Part shown: positions 8,815-16,945 of the stretch, piece after piece
Position numbering within the stretch: position 1 is the first letter of the stretch
How the letters are laid out: every line of letters starts with the position of its first letter
Origin: Mesorhizobium sp. J18
Lineage (GTDB): Bacteria > Pseudomonadota > Alphaproteobacteria > Rhizobiales > Rhizobiaceae
NCBI RefSeq assembly: GCF_007829525.1
Contig: NZ_VLJP01000056.1
Coordinates: 94,914 to 143,860 of the forward strand
DNA: 48,947 nt
Direction of reading: 5' to 3'
Program-made: the position numbers and the translations under genes
The notes under the pieces: generated by a model
Databases searched by the model: none
What the model was told of the DNA's origin: nothing
Seen by the model: the letters and a program-made list of their open reading frames with translations, nothing else

Positions 8815-9010
8815 TTATGTTTTGAGCAGGAACGCCTCTTCGAAGGCTCGCTGCCCTTTCGGACTGAAGCGCACTGCGCGGCTGCCGGATTCCCGCCTGG
8901 CCCATTTTTCGGCAATGATCCGATCGAAGATCGCTGCACCGAGCGAACCGGCAAGGTGCGAGCGCCGTACGCTCCAGTCGAGGCAACTGCGGCAGATGAC
9001 TTGGCACAAA
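8815..9010 (-). pseudogene. C-terminal remnant of an ArsR-family regulator
   Basis: The minus-strand frame ending at the TAA of 8815-8817 reads CRSCLDWSVRRSHLAGSLGAA, then a helix ending in WARRESGSRAVRFSPKGQRAFEEAF. This is the characteristic C-terminal part of ArsR-like winged-helix regulators about 220 residues long. Upstream of about 9010 the similarity stops and no DNA-binding N-terminal half is found in any frame before mbfA. About two thirds of the gene is therefore missing. The upstream boundary is approximate. Confidence 0.6.
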
Positions 9011-9168
9011 ACACGAAAAAGCATCGCCAGGCACAGAAGGCCGGACGCAGCGGCATCTTCGAAAGCTATAGGGCCACGCACCGCTCATATCGTACGCGAC
9101 TACGGCATTGCGAGCGGGCAGAGGCGCCGGCGGACAGTCGGGATCATCCATGGCTGACCCGGAAAGGA

Positions 9169-10152
9169 TCAGGCGTTGCCGATGAGCACCCCGGCGCCGA
9201 AAACAAGCGCGCCACCCAGCACGACTTGGAAGGTCGCACGCAAGAAGGGCGTTTCCATGTAGCGATTCTGGATGAAGGCGATTGCCCACAGTTCCACGAA
9301 CACGACCGCCACGGCCAGGGCGGTTGCGGTCCAGAAGCTGGAGATCAGATAAGGCAGGGCATGACCGAGCCCACCGATGGCTGTCATGATCCCGGAGGCA
9401 AGCCCGCGTTTGATCGGCGATCCGCGCCCGGAAAGCTTGCCGTCGTCATGGGCGGCTTCGGTGAAGCCCATGGAGATGCCCGCGCCGACCGAGGCTGAAA
9501 GGCCGACCAGGAAGGTCTGCCATGTGTCATGGGTGGCGAATGCAGCCGCGAAGATCGGCGCCAGCGTCGAGACCGAGCCATCCATCAGCCCGGCGAGCCC
9601 CGGCTGCACATAGGTCAGGATGAACTGCCGGCGTTCCCTAGCCTTCTCCTCGTCCTGCACTTCCGTAGGGGCATGGGTGGCGGTAAGCCGGCGGGCCAGC
9701 GACTCATGCGATCTCTCGGCAGCGGCAAGGTCACCCAAAAGTTTTCGTGTCGCCGCATCCGTCGCACGTTTCGCCGCCTCGACATAAAAGCGGTGCGCCT
9801 GTTCCTCCATTGCCTCGGCCTGCGTCCGCACCTTGTCGAGCCCCAGCGGCCGCACCAGCCAGTCGGGCTTGCGCTCGTAATAGCCGCGCACATGCTCGCG
9901 GCGGATCAGCGGTATGTGCTCGCCGAAGCGGCTGCGGTACAGATCGATCAGAGAGCGGCGATGGCGGTCTTCCTCCTCGGCCATCCCGTCGAAGATCTTT
10001 GCTGATTGGGGATAGTTCTCGCGCAGTCCATCGGCATAGGATTGGTAGATGCGGCCGTCATCCTCTTCAGAGGAAATGGCAAGGGCGAGGATTTCTTGTT
10101 CGGAAAGCGAATCGAAGGAGCGGCGATTGAAGCCGAAGACACGGGCAAGCAT
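9169..10152 (-). CDS. mbfA: MbfA, membrane-bound ferritin / iron exporter (ferritin-like plus VIT1 domain)
   Basis: A 327-residue two-domain protein. Residues 1-165 form a ferritin-like domain with Glu/His metal positions (SEEDDGR, EEEDRHRRSLIDLY, EAMEEQAHRFY, AAERSHESL). Residues about 180-327 form a VIT1/CCC1-type membrane domain (PGLAGLMDGSVSTLAPIF, GISMGFTEAAHDDG, several hydrophobic helices). Rhizobial MbfA exports iron when iron is in excess and protects from peroxide. The ATG is only 11 bp from a perfect palindrome matching the Irr box, so Irr repression at low iron is predicted. It lies between an ArsR remnant and a TetR gene, all on the minus strand. Confidence 0.88.
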   Translation of the reverse strand: MLARVFGFNRRSFDSLSEQEILALAISSEEDDGRIYQSYADGLRENYPQSAKIFDGMAEEEDRHRRSLIDLYRSRFGEHIPLIRREHVRGYYERKPDWLVRPLGLDKVRTQAEAMEEQAHRFYVEAAKRATDAATRKLLGDLAAAERSHESLARRLTATHAPTEVQDEEKARERRQFILTYVQPGLAGLMDGSVSTLAPIFAAAFATHDTWQTFLVGLSASVGAGISMGFTEAAHDDGKLSGRGSPIKRGLASGIMTAIGGLGHALPYLISSFWTATALAVAVVFVELWAIAFIQNRYMETPFLRATFQVVLGGALVFGAGVLIGNA

Positions 10153-10163
10153 GATGAAAATGA

Positions 10164-10190
10164 CCTAGTTTAGAATTATTCTAAACTAGG
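10164..10190 (-). promoter_or_regulatory. Irr box (iron control element) of mbfA
   Basis: A perfect inverted repeat: arm CCTAGTTTAGAA, centre TTA, arm TTCTAAACTAGG. The core TTTAGAA-N3-TTCTAAA matches the Irr/ICE motif of rhizobia. It sits 12 bp before the mbfA ATG, so bound Irr would cover the transcription start or ribosome site. No other strong ribosome site is seen except AGG at the palindrome edge. Confidence 0.8.
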
Positions 10191-10283
10191 CAGGAAGGCG
10201 ATCGAGGTCAAGATGCACTCCTCCCCTCTTCGTTGGGGACAAGGCGATAGACTCCGCATCTGCCCAGAGGCAAAGCCTCTCCC

Positions 10284-11006
10284 TCAGCCGCGCTTGTCCC
10301 GTCGCGAAGCGACAATTGCCAGAAGATTATCCCTGGTTACATCGAGCACGGCATCGGCTTCGCGCTGGCCGATATCGCGCCAGCCCATGCGCCGCTTCAC
10401 CACTTCGCGGCCTATCCGGAAGTAGATGACCTGCCCGAACAGCGTAAAGACCGTCAGCTTGGTGCGGTCACTGTCAGCGGGCTCGCCCGTCGCCGCCTTC
10501 CACAGGCCGCAGAGCTTTTTGTGAAACGGCTCGAAGACGCCCTCGTAGATAGTATCGAGCGCCTGCGTCGGATGGGCCATCTCGCGCAATATGAATTGCA
10601 CGATAGCACCTGCTTCCGGCCGCGAGACGATGAAGCCCACCATGCTTTCCAGCACCGGCAGCAGGAAGGCTTCGGCCTCGGCAGGGCTCATCCTGCGCGG
10701 ATCCGACAGATTGACGCCCGCAAATGCATCACCGGCAATCCCCCCGATGGTCTCGACGATATAGGCCGCACAGGCTTCCCGAAGGCCTTCCTTTCCGCCG
10801 AAATGGTAGGCTATCGACCCTATATTGGCTTTGGCCACCGCCGCGATCTCCCGCGTCGACGCGGCGTCGAAGCCTTTCTCTCCGAAAAGCTTCAGCGCAG
10901 CATGCAGGAGCGCATGACGCGTATGTTCGACCGAGGTGATCCGTGCGGTTGCGGCCCGGCCTTGTACAGGGTTGGCTTTGGTGGAACCAATTTCGGACGT
11001 CGCCAT
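10284..11006 (-). CDS. TetR-family regulator, CecR-like (copy 1)
   Basis: A 240-residue TetR protein. A helix-turn-helix lies at about residues 27-70 ([42 protein letters not shown]), followed by an all-helical ligand domain of the CecR (YbiH, DUF1956) type. I start it at ATG 11006, preceded by GAGAGGG. The frame stays open to 11036, but that start would lie inside the operator. It is divergent from the CYTH-CHAD-amidase operon and has a 20-bp palindrome in the shared promoter region, so it probably controls itself and that operon. A related regulator stands at 24273. Ligand unknown. Confidence 0.85.
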   Translation of the reverse strand: MATSEIGSTKANPVQGRAATARITSVEHTRHALLHAALKLFGEKGFDAASTREIAAVAKANIGSIAYHFGGKEGLREACAAYIVETIGGIAGDAFAGVNLSDPRRMSPAEAEAFLLPVLESMVGFIVSRPEAGAIVQFILREMAHPTQALDTIYEGVFEPFHKKLCGLWKAATGEPADSDRTKLTVFTLFGQVIYFRIGREVVKRRMGWRDIGQREADAVLDVTRDNLLAIVASRRDKRG

Positions 11007-11028
11007 TGCTACCCTCTCGGACGTGATC

Positions 11029-11048
11029 CTAATCAATCGAATGATTAG
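11029..11048. promoter_or_regulatory. Operator palindrome between cecR-like copy 1 and the CYTH operon
   Basis: A perfect inverted repeat with arms CTAATCA/TGATTAG around ATCGAA. It is followed on the plus strand by a -10-like TATAAAAT (11049-11056), so it fills the -35/-10 spacer of a possible promoter of the CYTH operon. The half TCGAATGAT recurs upstream of the second CecR-like gene at 24251-24259. TetR binding is inferred. Confidence 0.6.
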
Positions 11049-11131
11049 TATAAAATAGCCTCAACATGGCGGCTTGTCACAATGCGGCTGAAGGCTTGCA
11101 AGCAAATGCGTCGCGCGCTTCTATGGCGGCC

Positions 11132-11608
11132 ATGGCTGAGGAGGTCGAACGGAAATTCCTGATTGCGGGAGATAGCTGGCAGGCGGAAAGCCGGCCGGAG
11201 GCCATTGCCATTCGCCAATTCTATGTAGTGGCCGAGCCGGACCGCAGCGTCCGAATCCGGATCATGAACGGTGAAAAGGCCACGCTGACTCTGAAATTCG
11301 GTGCTCAGGCGCGGGTGCGCCAGGAGTTCGAATATCCGCTTGCCCTCGATGAGGCCTTGGGATTGCAATCCTTCGCGATCGGCAATGTGATCGAGAAGAC
11401 CCGCAACATTGTTCCCCATGGCGGCTTCCTCTACGAGGTGGATGTTTTCGGCGGTGCCCTTGCCGGTCTCGTCATCGCCGAGCTTGAAACGGACCAGGAC
11501 GTCCCGGCCACAAGTCTGCCGCCCTGGCTTGGCCGGGAAGTCACGGGCGATAGCGCCTATTACAACGCATCTCTGGCGCTGAAGGGGTTTCCGGAGACAC
11601 GCTCATGA
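11132..11608 (+). CDS. CYTH-domain protein (probable inorganic triphosphatase)
   Basis: A 158-residue single-domain CYTH protein, starting with the hallmark EVERKFLI (EXEXK) after the ATG. Basic and acidic tunnel residues follow (VRIRIMNGEKATLTLKFG, RQEFEYPL, VIEKTRNIV, YEVDVFGGALAGLVIAELE). CYTH enzymes bind triphosphates in a metal-dependent beta-tunnel; short bacterial ones usually hydrolyse inorganic tripolyphosphate. I prefer ATG 11132, next to the EXEXK motif, although ATG 11123 and 11066 are in frame and no start has a clear ribosome site. The stop overlaps the CHAD gene's ATG. Confidence 0.85.
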   Translation: MAEEVERKFLIAGDSWQAESRPEAIAIRQFYVVAEPDRSVRIRIMNGEKATLTLKFGAQARVRQEFEYPLALDEALGLQSFAIGNVIEKTRNIVPHGGFLYEVDVFGGALAGLVIAELETDQDVPATSLPPWLGREVTGDSAYYNASLALKGFPETRS

Positions 11609-12582
11609 GTTTCATGATCGATCCGTCACGGCCGCTCAATTCCGAGATAAGCCGCATCATCCGGGAAGAGTGCAATCGCGCCATCACGGAATTGTCGGAC
11701 ACGAAAAGCGATCGTCACGAGGCGCTGCACGAGATCCGCAAGGGCCTGAAACGGATTCGCGCGCTTCTGCGCCTCATCCGTGCAGGCGACCGGGCTTTCA
11801 GCAAGGCCGAGAATGCACGTTATCGGGAGATCGCCGCCAGACTTTCTCATGCCCGCGATGCCGGGGCCCTGGTCGAGACCGTGGATCGCCTGGCCAACGG
11901 CGATGCCGCCGGATTGGCAGCGCTTCGAGACGGTCTTGCGGAGCGCCGTGATCGCATCGTTGGAGAAGGCGACGATTCAGCGGAAATGATTGCTGGTGTG
12001 CTTGCGCGCTTTCACGTCGGGATCAAGGCAGCCGGTTCGGTGAACCTGGCCGATGACCGAAAGAAAGCGGCGCAAATACTTGCCAGCGGCCTGGAGAGAA
12101 ATCTCCGCCATGCATGGAAATCCATACGGCGGGCAGAGAAGCACGGCGGCCCGGAAGATTTCCACGAGTTGCGCAAGGCGGCTAAGGATCACGCCATGCA
12201 TCTCGAACTTGCCGCCCTTGTCTGGCCCGGACGGACGACCAAACGCCTCTCAGCCGCAAAAAAGCTCGGCGACAAGCTCGGCGAACTCAACGACATCGCA
12301 GTCATGCGTCATGTATTGGAAACCGAGGGAGCGGAGATCGCACCCGAAACGGAGATCCAGTCGTTGCAGCAACGTATGAAGAAGAAGCAGAAATCCCTGA
12401 GCCGGACATGCCTGGCGAATGCGAGGCGGCTTTTCGATATTTCTCCGGGGAAGGTCGCCAAAAAGGTTGCTCTCAACTATCGTCAGGCCCAGTCCCGCCC
12501 CGACAGAGCATCGTCAAATGGGCAAATGCCCTCATTGCCGCGGCTGGAGCGTTCCTTGTCGGCGACAGACCGAAAAGCCTGA
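11605..12582 (+). CDS. CHAD-domain protein (polyphosphate-binding)
   Basis: A 325-residue basic helical protein with the conserved histidines of CHAD domains: HEALHEIRKGLKRIRALLRL at about residue 34, and the internal repeat FHELRKAAKDHAMHLEL near residue 190. CHAD proteins bind inorganic polyphosphate and are often paired or fused with CYTH. It begins in a 4-bp ATGA overlap with the CYTH gene and ends in a TGATG overlap with the next gene, so the three are probably translated in a coupled way. A polyphosphate-related role for the operon is inferred from these domains. Confidence 0.88.
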   Translation: MSFMIDPSRPLNSEISRIIREECNRAITELSDTKSDRHEALHEIRKGLKRIRALLRLIRAGDRAFSKAENARYREIAARLSHARDAGALVETVDRLANGDAAGLAALRDGLAERRDRIVGEGDDSAEMIAGVLARFHVGIKAAGSVNLADDRKKAAQILASGLERNLRHAWKSIRRAEKHGGPEDFHELRKAAKDHAMHLELAALVWPGRTTKRLSAAKKLGDKLGELNDIAVMRHVLETEGAEIAPETEIQSLQQRMKKKQKSLSRTCLANARRLFDISPGKVAKKVALNYRQAQSRPDRASSNGQMPSLPRLERSLSATDRKA

Positions 12583-13439
12583 TGTCGCAGCAGGCCAATA
12601 CCCTTCTCGACCGGATCGGCCGTATTCTCGCTGCATGGCTGCGAACGGAATCCTCCGGCTATGAGCCCTACACTCCGTCCGACTTCGAGACCCTGCACCG
12701 CACGCTCCAGCCCGGCGACATACTGCTGATTGAGGGCAATCAGCGCATATCGGCGGCGATCAAATATCTGACCCAGTCGACCTGGAGCCACGCTGCCCTC
12801 TATGTCGGCGAGGAACTGCCGGAGCCAGCCGGCGGCGGCGAACGGCCGCGTCTTGTCGAGGTCAATCTCGGCGAGGGTTGTGTCGCAGTGCCGCTTTCAA
12901 AATATCGCACCTATAACACGCGTATATGCCGCGCCAGCGGCCTGACGCCTGATGATCGGCAGGCCATCGTTCGTTTCATGACAGAGCGGCTCGGTCTGCG
13001 GTACGACATGCGCAACATCTTCGATCTCCTGCGCTATTTCCTGCCCACGCCACCGGTGCCGGTGCGCTGGCGGCGTCGCATGATCGCGCTGGGTTCCGGA
13101 GATCCGACACGGGCCATCTGCTCCACGCTCATCGCCCAGGCCTATCAGGCGGTTGGCTATCCGATCCTCCCCGAAATCCCCGCCGAGCCCGGACAGGCTT
13201 CCGCGCAGTCGGATTACTCCCGCCGCGAAATCCTCCACATCCGCCATCATTCGCTTTTCACGCCGCGTGATTTCGATCTCTCGCCCTATTTCCAGATCGT
13301 CAAACCGACCCTCGTCTACGGCTTCGACTACAAGAAAGTAAAATGGGTCGGGACCGAGGCAGATTCCGAGGCGGGCAGGCTGATCGAGGCCGCATCGCAG
13401 AAATTCGACGATCGAATGGGCCCGGCCTCGCGCAATTGA
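12582..13439 (+). CDS. YiiX/YaeF-like permuted papain-like amidase (C92 type)
   Basis: A 285-residue protein with the circularly permuted papain fold: first LQPGDILLIEG and the His motif STWSHAALYVG (about residue 67), later the Cys motif AICSTLIAQAYQ (about residue 180). A catalytic His before Cys is the mark of the YiiX/YaeF and related NlpC/P60-like families, which cut amide or acyl bonds. The substrate is unknown. ATG 12582 overlaps the CHAD stop (TGATG). No clear signal peptide is seen. Its place behind CYTH and CHAD is unusual and may mean a lipid- or peptide-processing step tied to polyphosphate. That is speculative. Confidence 0.8.
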   Translation: MSQQANTLLDRIGRILAAWLRTESSGYEPYTPSDFETLHRTLQPGDILLIEGNQRISAAIKYLTQSTWSHAALYVGEELPEPAGGGERPRLVEVNLGEGCVAVPLSKYRTYNTRICRASGLTPDDRQAIVRFMTERLGLRYDMRNIFDLLRYFLPTPPVPVRWRRRMIALGSGDPTRAICSTLIAQAYQAVGYPILPEIPAEPGQASAQSDYSRREILHIRHHSLFTPRDFDLSPYFQIVKPTLVYGFDYKKVKWVGTEADSEAGRLIEAASQKFDDRMGPASRN

Positions 13440-13524
13440 TGCGGTCAGCGAGCGAGCCTATCTTCATCGCGCTGCAAAGGCAGAGCCCTCTGCGTGCCTG
13501 GCGATGAATATGTGGATAAGGATA

Positions 13525-13564
13525 AAACCGGCGGACAGGAAGGGACGTTGCTGTCCGCCGGTTT
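13525..13564. terminator. Hairpin between convergent operons
   Basis: A perfect 14-bp inverted repeat (left arm AAACCGGCGGACAG, right arm CTGTCCGCCGGTTT) with a 12-nt loop. It lies between the amidase gene stop (13439) and the emrB stop (13637). Short T runs at both ends make it a plausible bidirectional terminator, though the U tract is short. Confidence 0.6.
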
Positions 13565-13636
13565 GAACATGGCGCGCCTAACCTGTTCAGAGTCAAGCGC
13601 GGCGGTTAACTTCCGATAGGCGGAAAGGTTCCGTCC

Positions 13637-15175
13637 TCAATCCATATGTGCGACCGCAGCCTCGCCCGAAGGCGCCTGTCCCGGCTTTCTCAGGAGTAGC
13701 GCAAGCGGAATGGCACACAGGGTCACGATCATCATGAATTTGAAGTCATTGATATAGGAGATCATCAGCGCCTGTTGATTGATCAGATTGTCGATCATCG
13801 AAAGCGCACCGGGATCGCCCGCTGCCGCATCTGGCGAGATTGCCGTCAGGTTCGGATTGAACGGCGAGACGTGTCCGGACAGCACCTCGTGATTGATCTG
13901 CGCGTTGCGGGTCAAAAGCACTGTCACGATCGAGATGCCGATGCTCGAGCCGATATTGCGCACCAGGCTGAACAGGCTGGTTGCATCGGTGCGAAAACGC
14001 GGATCGAGCGTCGCGAAGGCGACCGTTGACAGCGGCACGAAGACGAGGCCCAGCCCCAGCCCCTGGATGATGCCGGATTCGATGATCAGCCTGTCGTCCA
14101 TCTGAGGCGAGAAGCCTGCCATCATGTGCAGTGACCAGGCCGTCAGCGAAAGACCTGCCACCACGAGCATACGAGCGTCGATGACTTTCACGAGCCTGCC
14201 AACCACGATCATCGAGATCATGGTGCCAACGCCGCGCGGCGCCATTACGAGGCCGGTCAGCGTGGTCGAATGGTTGAATAGCCGCGCCAGCATCGGCGGC
14301 AGCAGCGCCAGGCTCGCCAACAGGATCACGCCGACGACGAAGATGAAAATCAGGCCGGTGACGAAATTGCGGTCGCGGAAGATCTGCGCGTCGATGAAAG
14401 TGTCGCGGCCGGTCATCAAATGGATCATGAATATCCAGAACCCGGTGATGGAAAGGCCCAGTTCTATCCAGATCTCGGCTGCCGAGAACCAGTCGACCTC
14501 GGCTCCCCTGTCCAGCATGAGCTGCAACGCTCCGACGCCGAGGGACAGCATGGCGAAACCGAAGAAGTCGAAGCCGCGCAGCCGCCGTGCGATCCGGGGC
14601 AGGTAGGCTGCCGCGCCAAGGAAAGACAAGATGCCGACCGGCAGGTTGATGAAGAAGACCCAGCGCCAGTCGAACGATTCCGTCAACCAGCCGCCCAGCG
14701 TCGGACCGATGATCGGGCCGACCATGATACCGGCGCCCCACATCGCCATGGCCTGGCCGTGATTTTCCTTGCGGTTGATGTCGAGCAGGATGGTCTGCGA
14801 CAGAGGTACGATCGCCGCGCCGAACACGCCCTGGAACAGGCGAAACACCACCATGGATTCGAGGTTCCAGGCCATGCCGCACAGCATGGAGAAAATGGTG
14901 AAGCCGACCACCGAGGCAAGGAAGAATTCGCGCCGCCCGAAGCGGTCGGAAAGCCAGCCCGTCATCGGCGTCATGATCGCCGCCGCGACGATATAGGAGG
15001 TCAGCACCCAGTTGATGGTGTCGGGCGAGGCGCCAAGGTCGCCCGTCATGGATGGCAGTGCGACATTGGCGATTGTGGTGTCGAGCACCTGCATCACCGT
15101 CGCGAGCATGATCGAAATCGTGATCAGCCCGCGATGCGGGACCGCATCGGGATCGACTTCTGGTGCCTGTGCCAT
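13637..15175 (-). CDS. emrB: EmrB/QacA-type drug exporter (MFS, DHA2 family)
   Basis: A 512-residue inner-membrane protein with about 14 hydrophobic segments. It shows the MFS motif A GWLSDRFGRREFF (about residue 79) and motif C-like GPIIGPTLGGWL (about residue 153), both typical of DHA2 exporters. It is driven by the proton gradient and expected to work with the adjacent EmrA-like adaptor. Start ATG 15175 has GGAG nine bases ahead. It is last in the marR-emrA-emrB operon. The drug range cannot be read from the sequence. Confidence 0.88.
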   Translation of the reverse strand: MAQAPEVDPDAVPHRGLITISIMLATVMQVLDTTIANVALPSMTGDLGASPDTINWVLTSYIVAAAIMTPMTGWLSDRFGRREFFLASVVGFTIFSMLCGMAWNLESMVVFRLFQGVFGAAIVPLSQTILLDINRKENHGQAMAMWGAGIMVGPIIGPTLGGWLTESFDWRWVFFINLPVGILSFLGAAAYLPRIARRLRGFDFFGFAMLSLGVGALQLMLDRGAEVDWFSAAEIWIELGLSITGFWIFMIHLMTGRDTFIDAQIFRDRNFVTGLIFIFVVGVILLASLALLPPMLARLFNHSTTLTGLVMAPRGVGTMISMIVVGRLVKVIDARMLVVAGLSLTAWSLHMMAGFSPQMDDRLIIESGIIQGLGLGLVFVPLSTVAFATLDPRFRTDATSLFSLVRNIGSSIGISIVTVLLTRNAQINHEVLSGHVSPFNPNLTAISPDAAAGDPGALSMIDNLINQQALMISYINDFKFMMIVTLCAIPLALLLRKPGQAPSGEAAVAHMD

Positions 15176-15199
15176 TGAAAAAGCTCCGCCGGCGCTCCG

Positions 15200-16357
15200 T
15201 TACTCGGCCGCGTTGGCGGTGCCGAAGATGGCACCCAGACCGCGGCTGGCTTCGGTGTCGACGGTAACGGTCGCGCTCATGCCGGTTCTCAGCAGGTCCT
15301 TCGCATTCTCGTCCTCGAGCGTCAGCCGCACTGGAATGCGCTGCGTGACCTTCACCCAGTTGCCGGTGGCGTTCTGGGCCGGCAGCAGGGAGAATTCCGC
15401 GCCCGTGCCGGCGCCGATGCTTTGCACGGTGGCCTCAACCGGATGATCCGGATAGGTGTCGAAGATCACCTCTGCCTTCTGGCCGGCGCGCATATGGGTC
15501 AGTTGCGTTTCCTTGAAATTGGCCTCGACCCAGCTCTGCCCGGTTTCCACCAGCGAGAAGAGCGGTGTGCCGACGCCGACGAACTGGCCGACCTTGAAGG
15601 AGGAGGCCTGCGAAACGATGCCGTCGGCGGGCGCGCGGACGGTCGTCTGGGAAAGCTCGTAGGCCGCCTTGTCGCGCGCCGCCAGTGCCTGGAGCACGCT
15701 TGGATGCTTGTCCGTCTCCAAATCGGCGCTGCCCCCGAGAGCTGCCAGTGCGCCAGCCACCGCCTGCTGAGCCGCGGCATGGCTTTCGCGTGCCTTGGCC
15801 ACGTCGCGCATGGCCGTATCGAGCGATGACCGCGAGCTGATGCCCTTGCCGGAAAGCTCCTGCTGGCGCTTAAGTTCTGCTTCGAGATATTCGACTTCGC
15901 TCGCCGCCACCCGTTCCTGCGCCACGGCCTGGCTGTAGGCGGCGCGAAGCTGCTCGACATTCAGCCGTGCGGCAGCGAGCGCCGCCTCGGCCTGTTCCAG
16001 CGCAATGCGATAGGGCTCCTGGTCGACGACGAAGAGAATGTCGCCGGCTGACACTTTTGCATTGTCCTGTATGTTCACCTCGACGATCCGGCCCGCCGCC
16101 TGCGAGGCGATGGAGACTTTCGGCTGGTGCAGATAGGCGTTTTCCGTTTCCTGGAAGCGGCCGCCCATGATCCAGTAATAGCCGCCGGCGATGACGAGCG
16201 CAGTAGGAACCAGGACCATCAGGAAGAGCCGCAGGCCCTTGCGCCTGCCGCGCGGCACGGGCCGCGTTGCCGGGGCAAGCGCACCACCCGGCGCAGCATC
16301 TCGCGCCTCGATTTCGACAGCCTCCGCCTTGCCCTCCGCTTTCGTCATCGCATTCAT
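15200..16357 (-). CDS. emrA: EmrA-like membrane fusion (HlyD) protein
   Basis: A 385-residue periplasmic adaptor: cytoplasmic N-terminus, one membrane segment at about 43-62 (LFLMVLVPTALVIAGGYYW), lipoyl halves (QAAGRIVEVNIQDNAKVSAGD and VRAPADGIVSQ), a long Ala/Glu-rich coiled coil between them, and a beta-barrel (VEANFKETQLTHMRAGQ). It links the EmrB exporter to an outer-membrane channel, which is not encoded here. Its ATG overlaps the marR stop by 4 bp, and emrB starts 24 bp after its end. Confidence 0.88.
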   Translation of the reverse strand: MNAMTKAEGKAEAVEIEARDAAPGGALAPATRPVPRGRRKGLRLFLMVLVPTALVIAGGYYWIMGGRFQETENAYLHQPKVSIASQAAGRIVEVNIQDNAKVSAGDILFVVDQEPYRIALEQAEAALAAARLNVEQLRAAYSQAVAQERVAASEVEYLEAELKRQQELSGKGISSRSSLDTAMRDVAKARESHAAAQQAVAGALAALGGSADLETDKHPSVLQALAARDKAAYELSQTTVRAPADGIVSQASSFKVGQFVGVGTPLFSLVETGQSWVEANFKETQLTHMRAGQKAEVIFDTYPDHPVEATVQSIGAGTGAEFSLLPAQNATGNWVKVTQRIPVRLTLEDENAKDLLRTGMSATVTVDTEASRGLGAIFGTANAAE

Positions 16358-16833
16358 TGTCCAGATCCTTCACTTGTCGTCCGCGGCGCAGAACATCCCG
16401 TTTCGCCGTCGGCAAGATTCTCCGCAATTCTTTCCAGCCCGCCGATGAGGCACCGGCGTTCTTCCTCGGTCAGGCCGGCCAGCGCTTCCTCATAGATTTC
16501 GCCGGCCATTCCCTTCACGACTCCATAGGCTTCGCGACCCTTCGGCGTGGGGAAGACCATACGCACACGCCGGTCGTCCTTGTCCTTCCGGCGCTCGATC
16601 CAGCCCCCCTCTTCCATACGGTCGAGGAGTCGCGAAACGCTGATCGGCTCGATCTCCAGCAGTTCGGCAAGCCGCGCCTGCGCCACGCCTTCTTCCTTGA
16701 CGAGGCGGAACAGAAGCCGCCACTGCGCAGCCGAAAGACCGTATTCGCTGCCGCGCTTTTCGAAGCGCTTGCGCATCAGCCTCGCCGTGTCGTGGAGGAG
16801 GAAGCCCAGTCTGTCGGTGCCGTCTGTTTTCAT
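16354..16833 (-). CDS. MarR-family repressor of the emrAB operon
   Basis: A 159-residue winged-helix regulator with the MarR core: GLSAAQWRLLFRLVKEEGVAQARLAELL, then recognition helix EPISVSRLLDRMEEGGWIERR and the wing DKDDRRVRMVFPTPKG. It is the first gene of the efflux operon, as is usual for EmrR-type regulators. Two ATGs are close (16842 and 16833). TATAAT ends only two bases before 16842, so translation more likely starts at 16833 on a very short leader. An ATAAGC/GCTTAT dyad overlaps that promoter. Confidence 0.87.
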   Translation of the reverse strand: MKTDGTDRLGFLLHDTARLMRKRFEKRGSEYGLSAAQWRLLFRLVKEEGVAQARLAELLEIEPISVSRLLDRMEEGGWIERRKDKDDRRVRMVFPTPKGREAYGVVKGMAGEIYEEALAGLTEEERRCLIGGLERIAENLADGETGCSAPRTTSEGSGQ

Positions 16834-16842
16834 GAGCAGCAT

Positions 16843-16862
16843 ATATTATAAGCGTGCTTATG
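16843..16862 (-). promoter_or_regulatory. MarR operator and -10 box of the emr operon
   Basis: The inverted repeat ATAAGC-GT-GCTTAT (16848-16861) runs directly into TATAAT on the minus strand, 11 bases before ATG 16833. A small symmetric dyad on the -10 box is the usual layout for MarR autoregulation. A clear -35 was not found. Confidence 0.6.
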
Positions 16863-16945
16863 AAACAAGCGGCATCCGGGTGATCACTGACAGTTGATGT
16901 CAATCTGCCGCAGGGTAAGCTGATGGTGACGTCTTTCTGGAACGG

